Position numbers and translations under genes: made by a program. The notes below the pieces were generated by a model. The model searched no databases and was not told the origin of the DNA. It saw only the letters and a program-made list of their open reading frames with translations. DNA of 64,000 bases from the NCBI RefSeq assembly GCF_019207085.1, contig NZ_JAATOM010000020.1:62001-126000 (forward strand), read 5' to 3'. The stretch is from Variovorax sp. dw_308. GTDB lineage: Bacteria > Pseudomonadota > Gammaproteobacteria > Burkholderiales > Burkholderiaceae_C. Within the stretch, counting starts at the first letter, position 1, and every line of letters starts with the position of its first letter. Below, one piece after another: positions 7,443 to 17,342 of this stretch.

Positions 7443-8144
7443 ATGAAAGACTTCGACCTTCTCGCGATCCTGCTGAAGCCGGAGTTTGGCGACCTGCTGC
7501 TGCACGGCGTGGTCATGACCTTGAAGATCGCGGCCGGCTCCTGGCTGTTGGCCATGGCCATCGCGGTATTGCTGCTGGTCGTGCGGCTGAGCACCAATCG
7601 CGTGGCCGAACGCGCGGTCGCCGCCTATGTTTCCTACCACCGCAACGTGCCGACCCTGGTGCAGCTGATGCTCTGGTACTTCGGCATCTTCAGCCTGCTG
7701 CCGGACGGCGTGCAGGAGTGGCTGTCGAACCACAACGCCGAGGCGCTCATCTCCATCATCGCGCTCGGCCTGTGTCAGGCCGCGTACTTCAGCGAAGACA
7801 TGCGCTCCGGTTTGCGCTCCATCCCGGCAGGGCAGGCCGAGGCTGCGCGCGCCCTCGGCCACGGCTACATCGGATCGATGCGGCACGTGATGCTGCCGCA
7901 GGCCGTTCGCAACGCGATCCCGGCACTCATCAACCACAGCGTGTCGCTCTTCAAGAACAGCAGTCTCGCGATGGCCATCGGCGTGGCCGAACTCACGCAC
8001 GCGGTCAAGGAGGTGGAGAGCCAGAGCTTCCGCGCCTTCGAGGCCTACAGCGTGGCCACGGTGCTGTACCTGGTGTTCTCGCTGGCGATCATGGCCATCG
8101 GCGCCGGCGTCGCACGCCGCTATCGCATTGCCGGCGCGAGGTAG
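7443..8144 (+). CDS. Polar amino acid ABC transporter permease (HisM/GlnP family), subunit 1
   Basis: A 233-residue inner-membrane permease. The EAA-type loop (GQAEAARALGHGYIGSMRHVMLPQA) that contacts the ATPase is present near residues 130-155, and about five hydrophobic segments are visible. ATG 7443 is chosen because upstream frame extension gives an Arg-rich non-membrane leader. It is five bases from the next permease gene, so the two probably form a heterodimeric channel for the binding protein encoded at 9788. Confidence 0.92.
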   Translation: MKDFDLLAILLKPEFGDLLLHGVVMTLKIAAGSWLLAMAIAVLLLVVRLSTNRVAERAVAAYVSYHRNVPTLVQLMLWYFGIFSLLPDGVQEWLSNHNAEALISIIALGLCQAAYFSEDMRSGLRSIPAGQAEAARALGHGYIGSMRHVMLPQAVRNAIPALINHSVSLFKNSSLAMAIGVAELTHAVKEVESQSFRAFEAYSVATVLYLVFSLAIMAIGAGVARRYRIAGAR

Positions 8145-8149
8145 GAACC

Positions 8150-8914
8150 ATGTACAGCATCTACGAAATCCTGCGCGACAACTGGCTGCTGCTGCTCGTC
8201 GGCCAGTACCCCAACGGCCCGATGGGCGGCATCGTGGCAACGCTGGTGCTGTCGGTGCTCGGCATCGTGCTCGCGTTCCCGTTGTCGGTGCTGCTGGCGC
8301 TGGCACGGCTCTCGCCCTGGAAGCTGCTGAGCTGGCCGGCCGCGGTGCTGGTGTACGTGGTGCGCGGCGTGCCCCTTCTGATGGTGATCCTCTGGGTCTA
8401 CTTCCTGGTGCCGATCGTGATCGGACGCGAGGTCTCGGGCTTCACCACCATGCTCTGCACGCTGGTGATCTACGAAGGAGCCTATCTCTCGGAAGTGGTG
8501 CGGGCGGGCATCCAGTCCTTGCCCAAGGGCCAGTCGGAGGCGGCCCGCGCGCTGGGCCACAGCCATCTCGGAACCATGTGGTACGTGATCCTGCCGCAAG
8601 CGCTCTACAACATGCTGCCGAGCATGCTGAGCCAGTTCATCTCCACCATCAAGGAGACCACGCTGGGCTACGTGATCAACGTGCAGGAACTCACCTTCGC
8701 CGCGAACCAGATCAACAACCAGTTGCTGACCAAGCCCTTCCAGGTCTTCTTCATCCTCGCGATGACCTTCTACGTCGTTTGCTTCAGCCTCACGCAACTG
8801 GCGCATTGGGTGGAACGGCGCATCGCGCACAAGCGGCGGGGTGCCGCGCCGGTCAAGGCGCTCGACGACGACGCCGCTGCATTGCCGCCGCCGGTGGCAA
8901 CCCTCCTTCCCTGA
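8150..8914 (+). CDS. Polar amino acid ABC transporter permease (HisQ/GlnP family), subunit 2
   Basis: A 254-residue inner-membrane permease, partner of the gene just upstream. It has an EAA loop (GQSEAARALGHSHLGTMWYVILPQ) in its middle and about five transmembrane segments. A ribosome-binding site GAGGTAGGA overlaps the end of the preceding gene. The C-terminal tail after the last helix (WVERRIAHKRRGAAP onward) is basic and alanine-rich and is likely cytoplasmic. Confidence 0.92.
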   Translation: MYSIYEILRDNWLLLLVGQYPNGPMGGIVATLVLSVLGIVLAFPLSVLLALARLSPWKLLSWPAAVLVYVVRGVPLLMVILWVYFLVPIVIGREVSGFTTMLCTLVIYEGAYLSEVVRAGIQSLPKGQSEAARALGHSHLGTMWYVILPQALYNMLPSMLSQFISTIKETTLGYVINVQELTFAANQINNQLLTKPFQVFFILAMTFYVVCFSLTQLAHWVERRIAHKRRGAAPVKALDDDAAALPPPVATLLP

Positions 8915-8958
8915 GGTCGCACAAGACGATCCGAACCAGAACATCCGGAGACAAACGC

Positions 8959-9744
8959 ATGACCCCCGTTCCAGCCCAGGGCCGCCCGCAAGGCGCCGAG
9001 GACATCCCGATGATTCTGTTCAACAACATCAACAAGTGGTACGGCGACTACCAGGCGCTCACCGACGTCAGTGCCGAAGTGAAGAAGGGCGAGGTCGTCG
9101 TGGTCTGCGGGCCTTCGGGCTCCGGCAAGTCGACGCTGATCCGCACCGTCAACCGGCTGGAGGAAGTGAAGTCGGGCCAGCTGCTGTTCGACGGGCACGA
9201 CATCCATGCGCCGATGGGCAGCGCGGCACTGAACAAGCTGCGCAGCCGCATCGGTTTCGTGTTCCAGAGCTTCAACCTGTTCCCGCATCTGTCGGTGCTC
9301 GAGAACATCATGCTGTCGCCGATGCGCGTGCTCGGCGTGAAGCGTTCGGCAGCGCGCGAGAAGGCGATGCAGTTGCTGGAACGCGTGGGCCTGGCGAACA
9401 AGGCCGGCGCCTATCCGGCGCAGTTGTCGGGCGGCCAGCAGCAACGCGTGGCCATCGCGCGCGCGCTCGCGATGGAGCCGCCCGCCATGCTCTTCGACGA
9501 ACCGACCAGCGCGCTGGACCCCGAGATGGTCGGCGAGGTGTTGTCGGTGATGCGCAGCCTGGCCAATGACGGCATGACCATGATGTGCGTCACGCATGAA
9601 ATGAACTTCGCCCGTGAGGTCGCTGACCGCGTCTGGTTCATGGACGCCGGCCAGATCCTCGAAAAGGCCGATCCCGAGACCTTCTTCAACAGCCCGCAGC
9701 ACCCGCGCGCCAAGCGCTTCCTGTCGGACCTGCGCGCGCACTGA
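8959..9744 (+). CDS. Amino acid ABC transporter ATP-binding protein (GlnQ/HisP family)
   Basis: A 261-residue ATPase. Walker A GPSGSGKST, Q-loop FQSFNLFPHL, signature LSGGQQQR, Walker B MLFDEPTSALDPEM and the H-loop TH are all present. ATG 8959 is preceded by CCGGAG; it adds about 17 residues before the usual start at MILFNNINKWYGDYQAL (9010). It energises the two permeases upstream and belongs to the family that imports glutamate, glutamine, aspartate or basic amino acids. Confidence 0.94.
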   Translation: MTPVPAQGRPQGAEDIPMILFNNINKWYGDYQALTDVSAEVKKGEVVVVCGPSGSGKSTLIRTVNRLEEVKSGQLLFDGHDIHAPMGSAALNKLRSRIGFVFQSFNLFPHLSVLENIMLSPMRVLGVKRSAAREKAMQLLERVGLANKAGAYPAQLSGGQQQRVAIARALAMEPPAMLFDEPTSALDPEMVGEVLSVMRSLANDGMTMMCVTHEMNFAREVADRVWFMDAGQILEKADPETFFNSPQHPRAKRFLSDLRAH

Positions 9745-9787
9745 TTCCAACCACGTTCACACATCATCCAACCGGAGTTCCATCATC

Positions 9788-10630
9788 ATGTCGAAGAAGA
9801 CCGCCTTCCGTCTCGCCGCCATCGGCTGCTGCCTTTCCACGCTGGGCATGCTGGCCCATGCCGACCAGTGGGCCGAGATCCAGCAACGCAAGGAACTCAA
9901 GTGCGGCACCTTCGCCGACGTGCCGCCCTTCGCCGCACCCGATCCGAAGACGCGCGAGATGGTGGGCTTCGACGTCGATCTCTGCAACGCGCTCGCCAAG
10001 CAGCTCGGCGTCGCGGCCAAGGTCACGCCGCTGTCGGTGGAAGCGCGCGTGCCCGAGGTCAAGCTCGGCCGCGTCGACGTCACCGTCGCCAACCTGGCCT
10101 ATACCAAGAGCCGCGGCGAGCAGATCCAGTTCAGCGACCCGTACTACGTCGCCAAGGAAATGCTGGCTGTGAAGGCGTCGGACCCCGGCACCACCAAGGC
10201 TGACTTCAAGGGCAAGCGCCTGAGCTCGACCAAGGGCTCGACCTCCGAACTGTCGATCAAGATGAACGGCTCCGAGCCCGTCACCTTCCAGGACACCGGC
10301 TCGGCTTTCATGGCCGTGCAGCAGAACAAGTCGATGGGCATGGTCGCCAACACCATGACCATCACCAAGCTCGTGAACCAATCGAAGACTTCCGGCGTGG
10401 AGTTGAAGATGATCAAGGAGCCGATGGTGCTGCAGCCGGTCGGTATCGGCATGAAGAAGGACGAGCCGGTGCTGCTCGCCAAGGTCAACGCCGCGCTCTA
10501 CGCGCTCGACAAGGCCGGCGAGATCGACAAGCTCTGGGCCAAGTGGCTCGGGCCGAACACCGAATACAAGCTGACGCGCGACGAGAAGGTCACGCCGCTG
10601 GCCGACCTCAAGTTCGAGTTGCTTCCCTGA
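9788..10630 (+). CDS. Amino acid ABC transporter substrate-binding protein (family 3)
   Basis: A 280-residue periplasmic protein. A cleavable signal peptide covers about residues 1-24 (ending MLAHA-DQ). The mature part has typical SBP family 3 blocks such as GFDVDLCNALAKQLGV and FSDPYYVAKEML. It is the last gene of the SDR/ABC operon. Clustering with 5-oxoprolinase subunits suggests the ligand is a small amino acid derivative, possibly a lactam or amide; this is inference, since ligand residues cannot be assigned by eye. Confidence 0.92.
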   Translation: MSKKTAFRLAAIGCCLSTLGMLAHADQWAEIQQRKELKCGTFADVPPFAAPDPKTREMVGFDVDLCNALAKQLGVAAKVTPLSVEARVPEVKLGRVDVTVANLAYTKSRGEQIQFSDPYYVAKEMLAVKASDPGTTKADFKGKRLSSTKGSTSELSIKMNGSEPVTFQDTGSAFMAVQQNKSMGMVANTMTITKLVNQSKTSGVELKMIKEPMVLQPVGIGMKKDEPVLLAKVNAALYALDKAGEIDKLWAKWLGPNTEYKLTRDEKVTPLADLKFELLP

Positions 10631-10650
10631 AGTTGACGGCCCCCGGGCGA

Positions 10651-11664
10651 TCAGTTCGTCCGCAGCCGCAGCAGCGCCCGCACGAACCCGTGGTCCGAGC
10701 GCGAGCGGTCGCGCCCTTCGTGCAGGTGGTCGTTGAAGTAGTCGACGCGGCGCACGTCGCCCAGGTTGTGGTGGCTGCCGGGCATGAACTCCTCGCTGAC
10801 CAGGATCTGGTCCAGCACCTCCGGGTAACCCTGGTGGATGTGCGAATAGGCCACGTCCTTCTTCAGCGCCGACTCGCCCTGCATCTCGTAGGCGTTGAAC
10901 AGCGCCACGTCGCGCGCGGCCTTGTCGTAGGCCACGTCCGAAGTCGCGGCGACGAGCTGCGTGGTCACGCTGTGCGGGCTGTCGTTGAAGTCGCCCATCA
11001 CGACCAGCGGCGTGCCGGAGCCGCGCAGCAGGTCGATGACGATGCAGCGCAGCGCAGCCGCCTCCGCGCCGCGCATCAGCAGCGAGCGCAGTGACGCGCG
11101 CGCCGCCACCTTGCGGTCGTCGCGGTCCTCGATGGCATTGCCGTTGGCGTCCTGCAGGAACTTGGGCCGCTTCGACTTCAGGTGCACCGACATCACATGC
11201 ACCAACTGGCCATGCTTCATGCGCGCCGTGGCCAGCAACGGCGGGCGCTCGAAGCGCGTGTGCGGACCGAGCCCCGGCACGTCGACGACGAAGCCCGGCT
11301 CGAACTCGGTGAACGAGCGAACATTTTCCACATGCAGGCGCGTCGCGATACCCACGCACGGCGTGCCCTGCGCGCCTCCGGCCGGCGGCGTGTTCTCCGC
11401 GCCCGGCACCGACACGAAGTCATAGCGCAGGCCGCTGGCGCCGATCGCGTCCTTGAACGCCGCTTCATCCCACACCTCCTGCACCGCCAGTACGTCCGCG
11501 TTGAGCGCGCGGAAGCGCTCCCCGGTCCATGCGATCTTGCGTTCGTACTCCTGCTTCGTGTAGCCGTCCTGGTTCTCGTAATAGAGGCGGTTCGGCAGCG
11601 CCAGGTTCAGCAGGTTGCCGGTGGCAAGGAAGAGGGTGGCGAAGTTGGGAGGGATGTCGGGCAT
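10651..11664 (-). CDS. Endonuclease/exonuclease/phosphatase (EEP) family protein
   Basis: A 337-residue protein with EEP-fold landmarks: early Asn in ATGNLLNLA, the Glu of VLAVQEVWDE, the HxxSVHLKSKR region and MGDFNDSP, which supplies Asp/Asn of the active site. Such proteins hydrolyse phosphodiester bonds in nucleic acids or phospholipids; the substrate here is unknown. No signal peptide is seen. It converges on the ABC operon with 20 bases between stops. ATG 11664 is used because upstream codons do not look coding. Confidence 0.82.
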   Translation of the reverse strand: MPDIPPNFATLFLATGNLLNLALPNRLYYENQDGYTKQEYERKIAWTGERFRALNADVLAVQEVWDEAAFKDAIGASGLRYDFVSVPGAENTPPAGGAQGTPCVGIATRLHVENVRSFTEFEPGFVVDVPGLGPHTRFERPPLLATARMKHGQLVHVMSVHLKSKRPKFLQDANGNAIEDRDDRKVAARASLRSLLMRGAEAAALRCIVIDLLRGSGTPLVVMGDFNDSPHSVTTQLVAATSDVAYDKAARDVALFNAYEMQGESALKKDVAYSHIHQGYPEVLDQILVSEEFMPGSHHNLGDVRRVDYFNDHLHEGRDRSRSDHGFVRALLRLRTN

Positions 11665-11723
11665 GGCGCAATCTAACGCTTTGCCTGCAGAATCGGCTCC
11701 GTTCAAGCACAACCCCACCACAG

Positions 11724-12104
11724 ATGAGCGATTCGGTATTTGCGGAACTGGACTTCTGGCTCATGGCGATCGGCTCGATCGCCATTCCCATCGGTATCTA
11801 CGTTGCGCTTCTCTACAAGCGCGCCGTATCACGCATCACGGTGCTCGTGCTGGGCGTCACGCTGGTCATCCTTGCCGGCGTCGACATCTACTTCCTGCGG
11901 CACATGGCCGCGGCCGCCGCAAAGACCCCGTCCCTGGCCGATGACGCCTTGTTCCTGTCGGAGATTTCATTTGCCCTGTACCTGTTCCCGCTGATGTTCG
12001 GCGGTATTGGCGTCAACCTCATCTCGCATGTGCTGATCAGCCACCTTGTCGGGGCCGAACGGCGGTTCGAGAAGGAGCACCAGGAGCATCGGCGAGCGGA
12101 TTGA
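11724..12104 (+). CDS. Small membrane protein of unknown function
   Basis: A 126-residue protein with three likely transmembrane helices (about residues 12-30, 38-56 and 80-103) and a charged C terminus ending EKEHQEHRRAD. I do not recognise the family. It diverges from the EEP-family gene and converges on the MAPEG gene. Frame and composition look like real coding sequence. Confidence 0.7.
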   Translation: MSDSVFAELDFWLMAIGSIAIPIGIYVALLYKRAVSRITVLVLGVTLVILAGVDIYFLRHMAAAAAKTPSLADDALFLSEISFALYLFPLMFGGIGVNLISHVLISHLVGAERRFEKEHQEHRRAD

Positions 12105-12132
12105 CTGGCGCTGCCGCGGATCGCGAGCGCCG

Positions 12133-12528
12133 CTACAGGATCGCAGAGAGCATCATGGCCAGGCCAACGATGCTGACCACCCACAGGCCGGTGCGCAGGT
12201 AGGTGATGCCGGCGTAGTAGACCGGTACGTAGAGGACGCGGGCCCAGAAGAAGATCTGCGCGCCCGCCGCGACCTTCGGGCCGTCGACGCCTGCGGCATG
12301 GGCGACCAGCGCGACCGCCGCGAAGAGCACGAAATTCTCGAGGGTGTTCTGCGCCGTTCGCAGGGCGCGTCCAGCCAACGGTGTCGCCTCGGGCATCTTC
12401 TCGCGGTTGCCGAGGGCGAGCATCGTTCCCGCAAAGGTCCATCCCCTGACGCGAATGAGGCTCGCGACAAGCAGCAGCAGCCAACTGAAGATGGCCATGT
12501 AGATGACGTACCTGAGCGTGCTGGTCAT
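12133..12528 (-). CDS. MAPEG family membrane protein
   Basis: A 131-residue integral membrane protein with four hydrophobic segments. The central pattern (GRALRTAQNTLENFVLFAA followed by ARVLYVPVYYAG and YLRTGLWVVS) is typical of bacterial MAPEG proteins, relatives of microsomal glutathione transferase. The E-N-F and R-x-x-Y/P-x-Y features that define the family are visible. Bacterial members are poorly characterised. It stands alone downstream of the rhlE terminator. Confidence 0.88.
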   Translation of the reverse strand: MTSTLRYVIYMAIFSWLLLLVASLIRVRGWTFAGTMLALGNREKMPEATPLAGRALRTAQNTLENFVLFAAVALVAHAAGVDGPKVAAGAQIFFWARVLYVPVYYAGITYLRTGLWVVSIVGLAMMLSAIL

Positions 12529-12595
12529 CGCAGTCTCCTGTTGGGATGAGCGAGAGGGGCGGCCAGTGTAAGGGTGGGCAACGCATTCCGCCCAA

Positions 12596-12619
12596 GGAAA
12601 AAGGCGCCGAAGCGCCTTT
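12596..12619 (-). terminator. Rho-independent terminator of the RNA helicase gene
   Basis: On the minus strand AAAGGCGC-TTCG-GCGCCTTT forms an 8-base-pair stem with a stable UUCG tetraloop, followed by a short T run. It lies 25 bases past the helicase stop codon. Confidence 0.85.
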
Positions 12620-12643
12620 CATGCTGGGTCCGCAGGTGCGTAC

Positions 12644-14530
12644 TCAGTACGAGCGTCCGCCGCCGGAACGGCCACCGCCGCCGTAGCCACCGCCACCCGA
12701 ACGGCCACCGCCGCCGCCGCCGAAGCCACCGCCACTCGAGCGGCCGCCGCCGCCGGAGCGGTTGCCACCGCCGTAGCCGCCACCACCGCCACCACCACCA
12801 CCGCCGCCGGTGCGACGACCGCGGCCGCCGCCCATGCTGTCGACGCTGGTGCGCAACGGATCCGGTTGGCCTGCAGCTACACCACTGACGACCGATTCAG
12901 CACGGCGATGCGCGACCTGGTCGGCCTGCGTCGGGCTGTGGCTGTTGCCGTGATGGCGCGGTTGACGCTCTTCGTGCGGCATGCCGTGGTTGGCTTGATG
13001 GCCGTGATGCGTGGCGTGCGGCTGCGGTGCGCGGGCAGCGCCCTGGTGACCGCCAGCGCCTGCGCCGGCACCTGCTCCGCCGCGACGGCGACGTCCACCC
13101 TGGCCGCCAGCACCGCCGCCTGTACCACCGCCATTGGCGCCGTGGTTTGCGCCACCTGCGTTGCGGGCTTCACCACCTGCATTGCCTGCGCCGCCACCGC
13201 GACGTTGACCGCCGCCGTTGCCGCCACGCTCGCCACCTTGCGTAGCCTTGTTTTCGCGAACGCGCTGCAGCATCTCGGTGCGCGCAGCCTTCGCAGCCGC
13301 CTGCATGACTTCACGGCTCGGCGGACGGCCGGCGCCGCCCCAGATCGTCTGGCGACCCATGGCGATCGGCTCGGCGCGTTCGCCGGATTCGGGGCCGAAG
13401 CCGTCGACCAGCTTGACCGGGATGGTCTGCTTGGTGAAGCGCTCGATCTCCAGCATGAAGCCTTCTTCGTCGAGGCAGACCAGGCTCACGGCCTCGCCGC
13501 TGTTGCCGGCGCGGCCGGTGCGGCCGATGCGGTGGACGTAGTCTTCGCTGACGTTCGGGATCTCGTAGTTGACGACGTGCGGCAACTCGTCGATGTCGAT
13601 GCCGCGGGCAGCGATGTCGGTGGCGACCAGCGCGCGGATGTCGCCGCTCTTGAAGCCGGCCAGCGCCTGGGTGCGCGCGCTCTGGCTCTTGTTGCCGTGC
13701 AGCGCCATCGCTTCGATGCCGTTCTTGGTCAGGAACTCGGCCACGTTGTTGGCGCCGAACTTGGTGCGCGTGAACACCAGCACCTGGCTCCAGTTGTGCT
13801 CGTTAATGATGTGCGCGAGCAGTTGCTTCTTCTTGCCGCGGCCCACGGGATGGATCACTTGCGTGATGCGCTGCACCGTGGTGTTGCGCGGCGTGACCTG
13901 CACGCTTTGCGGATTCTTCAGCAGCGTGGCCGCGAGATCGCGGATCTCGTCGCTGAAGGTGGCTGAGAACAGCAGGCTCTGCTTGTCCTTCGGCACCAGT
14001 GCCAGCACCTTCTTCACGTCATGGATGAAGCCCATGTCGAGCATGCGGTCGGCTTCGTCGAGCACCAGGATCTGGACTTGCGCCAGGTCCAGCATGCCTT
14101 GCTGCTGCAGGTCCAGCAGGCGGCCCGGCGTGGCCACGAGGATGTCGACACCCTTCTTGAGCTTGCTGATCTGCGGGTTCATGCCGACGCCGCCGAAGAT
14201 CACGGTGGAGTCGAGTTCGAGGTACTTGCCGTAGGTGCGCACGGACTCCTCGACCTGGGCCGCGAGTTCACGCGTGGGGGTCAGCACCAGGGCACGGATG
14301 CCGATGCCGCCGAACTTGTTGGTGGCCGTCTCGCCGGTGGCCAGGCGATGCAGCATCGGCAGCGTGAAGGCTGCCGTCTTGCCGGTGCCGGTCTGGGCGC
14401 CGCCCAGCAGGTCGTGGCCTTCGAGGACCACGGGGATGGCTTGTGCCTGGATGGGGGTGGGGGTGTCGTAGCCGTGCTCGTGCACAGCCTTCAGGATGGC
14501 CGGAGCCAACTTCAGATCGTCAAAGTTCAT
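12644..14530 (-). CDS. rhlE: DEAD-box ATP-dependent RNA helicase, RhlE type
   Basis: A 628-residue RNA helicase. Motifs in order: Q motif near PTPIQAQAIP, motif I AQTGTGKT, PTRELAAQ, DEAD in VLDEADRMLD, SAT in LFSATF, then ARGIDI and HRIGRTGR. The core ends near residue 380. The remaining 240 residues are low complexity, Gly/Arg/Asn/His rich, ending in tandem GGGGG-Y/R/S blocks typical of RNA-binding tails. Likely roles are ribosome assembly and mRNA turnover, often cold-linked. The strongly biased tail creates long false reading frames on the other strand. Confidence 0.95.
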   Translation of the reverse strand: MNFDDLKLAPAILKAVHEHGYDTPTPIQAQAIPVVLEGHDLLGGAQTGTGKTAAFTLPMLHRLATGETATNKFGGIGIRALVLTPTRELAAQVEESVRTYGKYLELDSTVIFGGVGMNPQISKLKKGVDILVATPGRLLDLQQQGMLDLAQVQILVLDEADRMLDMGFIHDVKKVLALVPKDKQSLLFSATFSDEIRDLAATLLKNPQSVQVTPRNTTVQRITQVIHPVGRGKKKQLLAHIINEHNWSQVLVFTRTKFGANNVAEFLTKNGIEAMALHGNKSQSARTQALAGFKSGDIRALVATDIAARGIDIDELPHVVNYEIPNVSEDYVHRIGRTGRAGNSGEAVSLVCLDEEGFMLEIERFTKQTIPVKLVDGFGPESGERAEPIAMGRQTIWGGAGRPPSREVMQAAAKAARTEMLQRVRENKATQGGERGGNGGGQRRGGGAGNAGGEARNAGGANHGANGGGTGGGAGGQGGRRRRGGAGAGAGAGGHQGAARAPQPHATHHGHQANHGMPHEERQPRHHGNSHSPTQADQVAHRRAESVVSGVAAGQPDPLRTSVDSMGGGRGRRTGGGGGGGGGGGYGGGNRSGGGGRSSGGGFGGGGGGRSGGGGYGGGGRSGGGRSY

Positions 14531-14863
14531 TGAGAGTAATAGCGCCTTCCATGGCGCAGTGGCATCGGCCCGCCGTGGTGCTCTTTTGTTTGGGAGCGAC
14601 CCGGCCAGTAAAGGCTGATGAGATCAAGGGTGGGAGCCGAAGGCCTGTGATAAGCCGACTTGTCCCCGGCGGAAGAGCCGCTGTTGCGGGCAACTGGACC
14701 CGGCAACGACCCGTATTGTCGCATGACTCGGCAAAACCGCGACCCGGACGCTTCCGAAAGGCCTTGTCCAGGTTCCTGCAAACGGGCCCGCCCGGCCCCC
14801 GCAACCGATGCGCTGGGGTCATGCGTTAAACTCTTACCACGCCAGTATTACCAGGAGCGCGGC
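14531..14863. other. Intergenic region between rhlE and the toxin-antitoxin pair
   Basis: This 333-base divergent spacer holds the promoters of rhlE (minus) and of the MazE-like antitoxin (plus). I find no convincing -35/-10 pair and no open frame with coding character. A long 5' leader for rhlE is possible but not shown. Confidence 0.5.
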
Positions 14864-15100
14864 ATGCGACTCACTTCCAAGGGGCAGGTCACCATTCCCC
14901 AGAACATCCGCGAACTCGCCGGGCTCAAGCCCTACGACGAGGTTGAATTCGAATACAAGAACAAGCAGATCGTGGTCCGTCCCGTGAAGCGCAAGAACAC
15001 GCCTGCCGAGGAAGCCATCGCCTTGCTGCGTGGCAGCGCCACGTCCAATCTCGACATGTCGGCCGACGAGTGGCTCGAGATGACGCGGGGCGCGCGCTGA
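14864..15100 (+). CDS. AbrB/MazE-type antitoxin
   Basis: A 78-residue protein with a SpoVT/AbrB swapped-hairpin DNA-binding domain (MRLTSKGQVTIPQNIRELAG) and a C-terminal acidic tail (SADEWLEMTRG) of the kind that wraps the toxin. CAGGAG precedes the ATG. It lies one base from the PIN toxin gene, as in type II modules where antitoxin comes first and represses the operon. Pairing of an AbrB-like antitoxin with a PIN toxin is the VapB/VapC arrangement. Confidence 0.9.
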   Translation: MRLTSKGQVTIPQNIRELAGLKPYDEVEFEYKNKQIVVRPVKRKNTPAEEAIALLRGSATSNLDMSADEWLEMTRGAR

Positions 15101-15101
15101 A

Positions 15102-15512
15102 GTGAGCGAGATGTTCCTGATCGACAGCAACGTGCTGATCGACGTGATTCATGAAGACCCGAAGTGGATGGACTGGTCCGCCGCTGCCATCACCGACTGC
15201 CTCGGGCGCGGCAAGCTGGCCATCAACCCGCTCATCTATGCCGAGGTGTCGGCCTATTTCAACTCCGACCGCGACACCGATGCCGCTTTGCCCGCGCGGC
15301 TTTACGAGCGGCTGGAGCTGCCGTATGCCGCTGCACGCGGTGCGGCGGTGGCGTTCCGAAAATACCGCAAGGCGGGCGGCACGCGACCTTCGCTGCTGCC
15401 TGATTTCTACATCGGCGCGCATGCCCAACTGCTAGGGTGCACGCTCGTGTCACGCGACCGCGCCCGCTACAAGACCTACTTTCCCAAGATCAACCTGATT
15501 TCACCCCAGTAA
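15102..15512 (+). CDS. PIN-domain ribonuclease toxin (VapC family)
   Basis: A 136-residue PIN-domain protein. Acidic metal-binding residues are in place: D in LIDSNVLID, E in NPLIYAEVS, D in LLPDFYIGAHA and D in LVSRDRARY. VapC toxins cleave tRNA or rRNA. The GTG at 15102 gives MSEMFLID; the ATG at 15111 (MFLIDSNV) is equally plausible. The gene stops 17 bases before ettA and has no visible terminator, so toxin and EttA may share transcripts. Confidence 0.9.
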   Translation: MSEMFLIDSNVLIDVIHEDPKWMDWSAAAITDCLGRGKLAINPLIYAEVSAYFNSDRDTDAALPARLYERLELPYAAARGAAVAFRKYRKAGGTRPSLLPDFYIGAHAQLLGCTLVSRDRARYKTYFPKINLISPQ

Positions 15513-15529
15513 AGACAAAGACACCCAAC

Positions 15530-17191
<1,662 letters not shown>

Positions 17192-17240
17192 AACGCCTGG
17201 GCTACAAGGGCCCCCAAACGGGGCCTGCGCTTACAAACGA

Positions 17241-17264
17241 AACCGCCGCAAGGCGGTTTTTTTT
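17241..17264 (+). terminator. Rho-independent terminator of ettA
   Basis: AACCGCC-GCAA-GGCGGTT stem-loop followed by eight T residues. A second GC hairpin (GGCCCC/GGGGCC) lies at about 17208-17224, just upstream. Confidence 0.92.
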
Positions 17265-17342
17265 GAGCGTCTGGTGCCCCGACAGTCGCACCATGGGCAC
17301 CATATGCTGTCGTAGATCACCGATAAAGAAAGAAGGTCAGGG

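Noticed and set aside
12574..12888. His/Arg-rich plus-strand frame resembling a metal-binding protein
   Set aside because: It is the complement of the glycine-codon-rich tail of the RhlE helicase.
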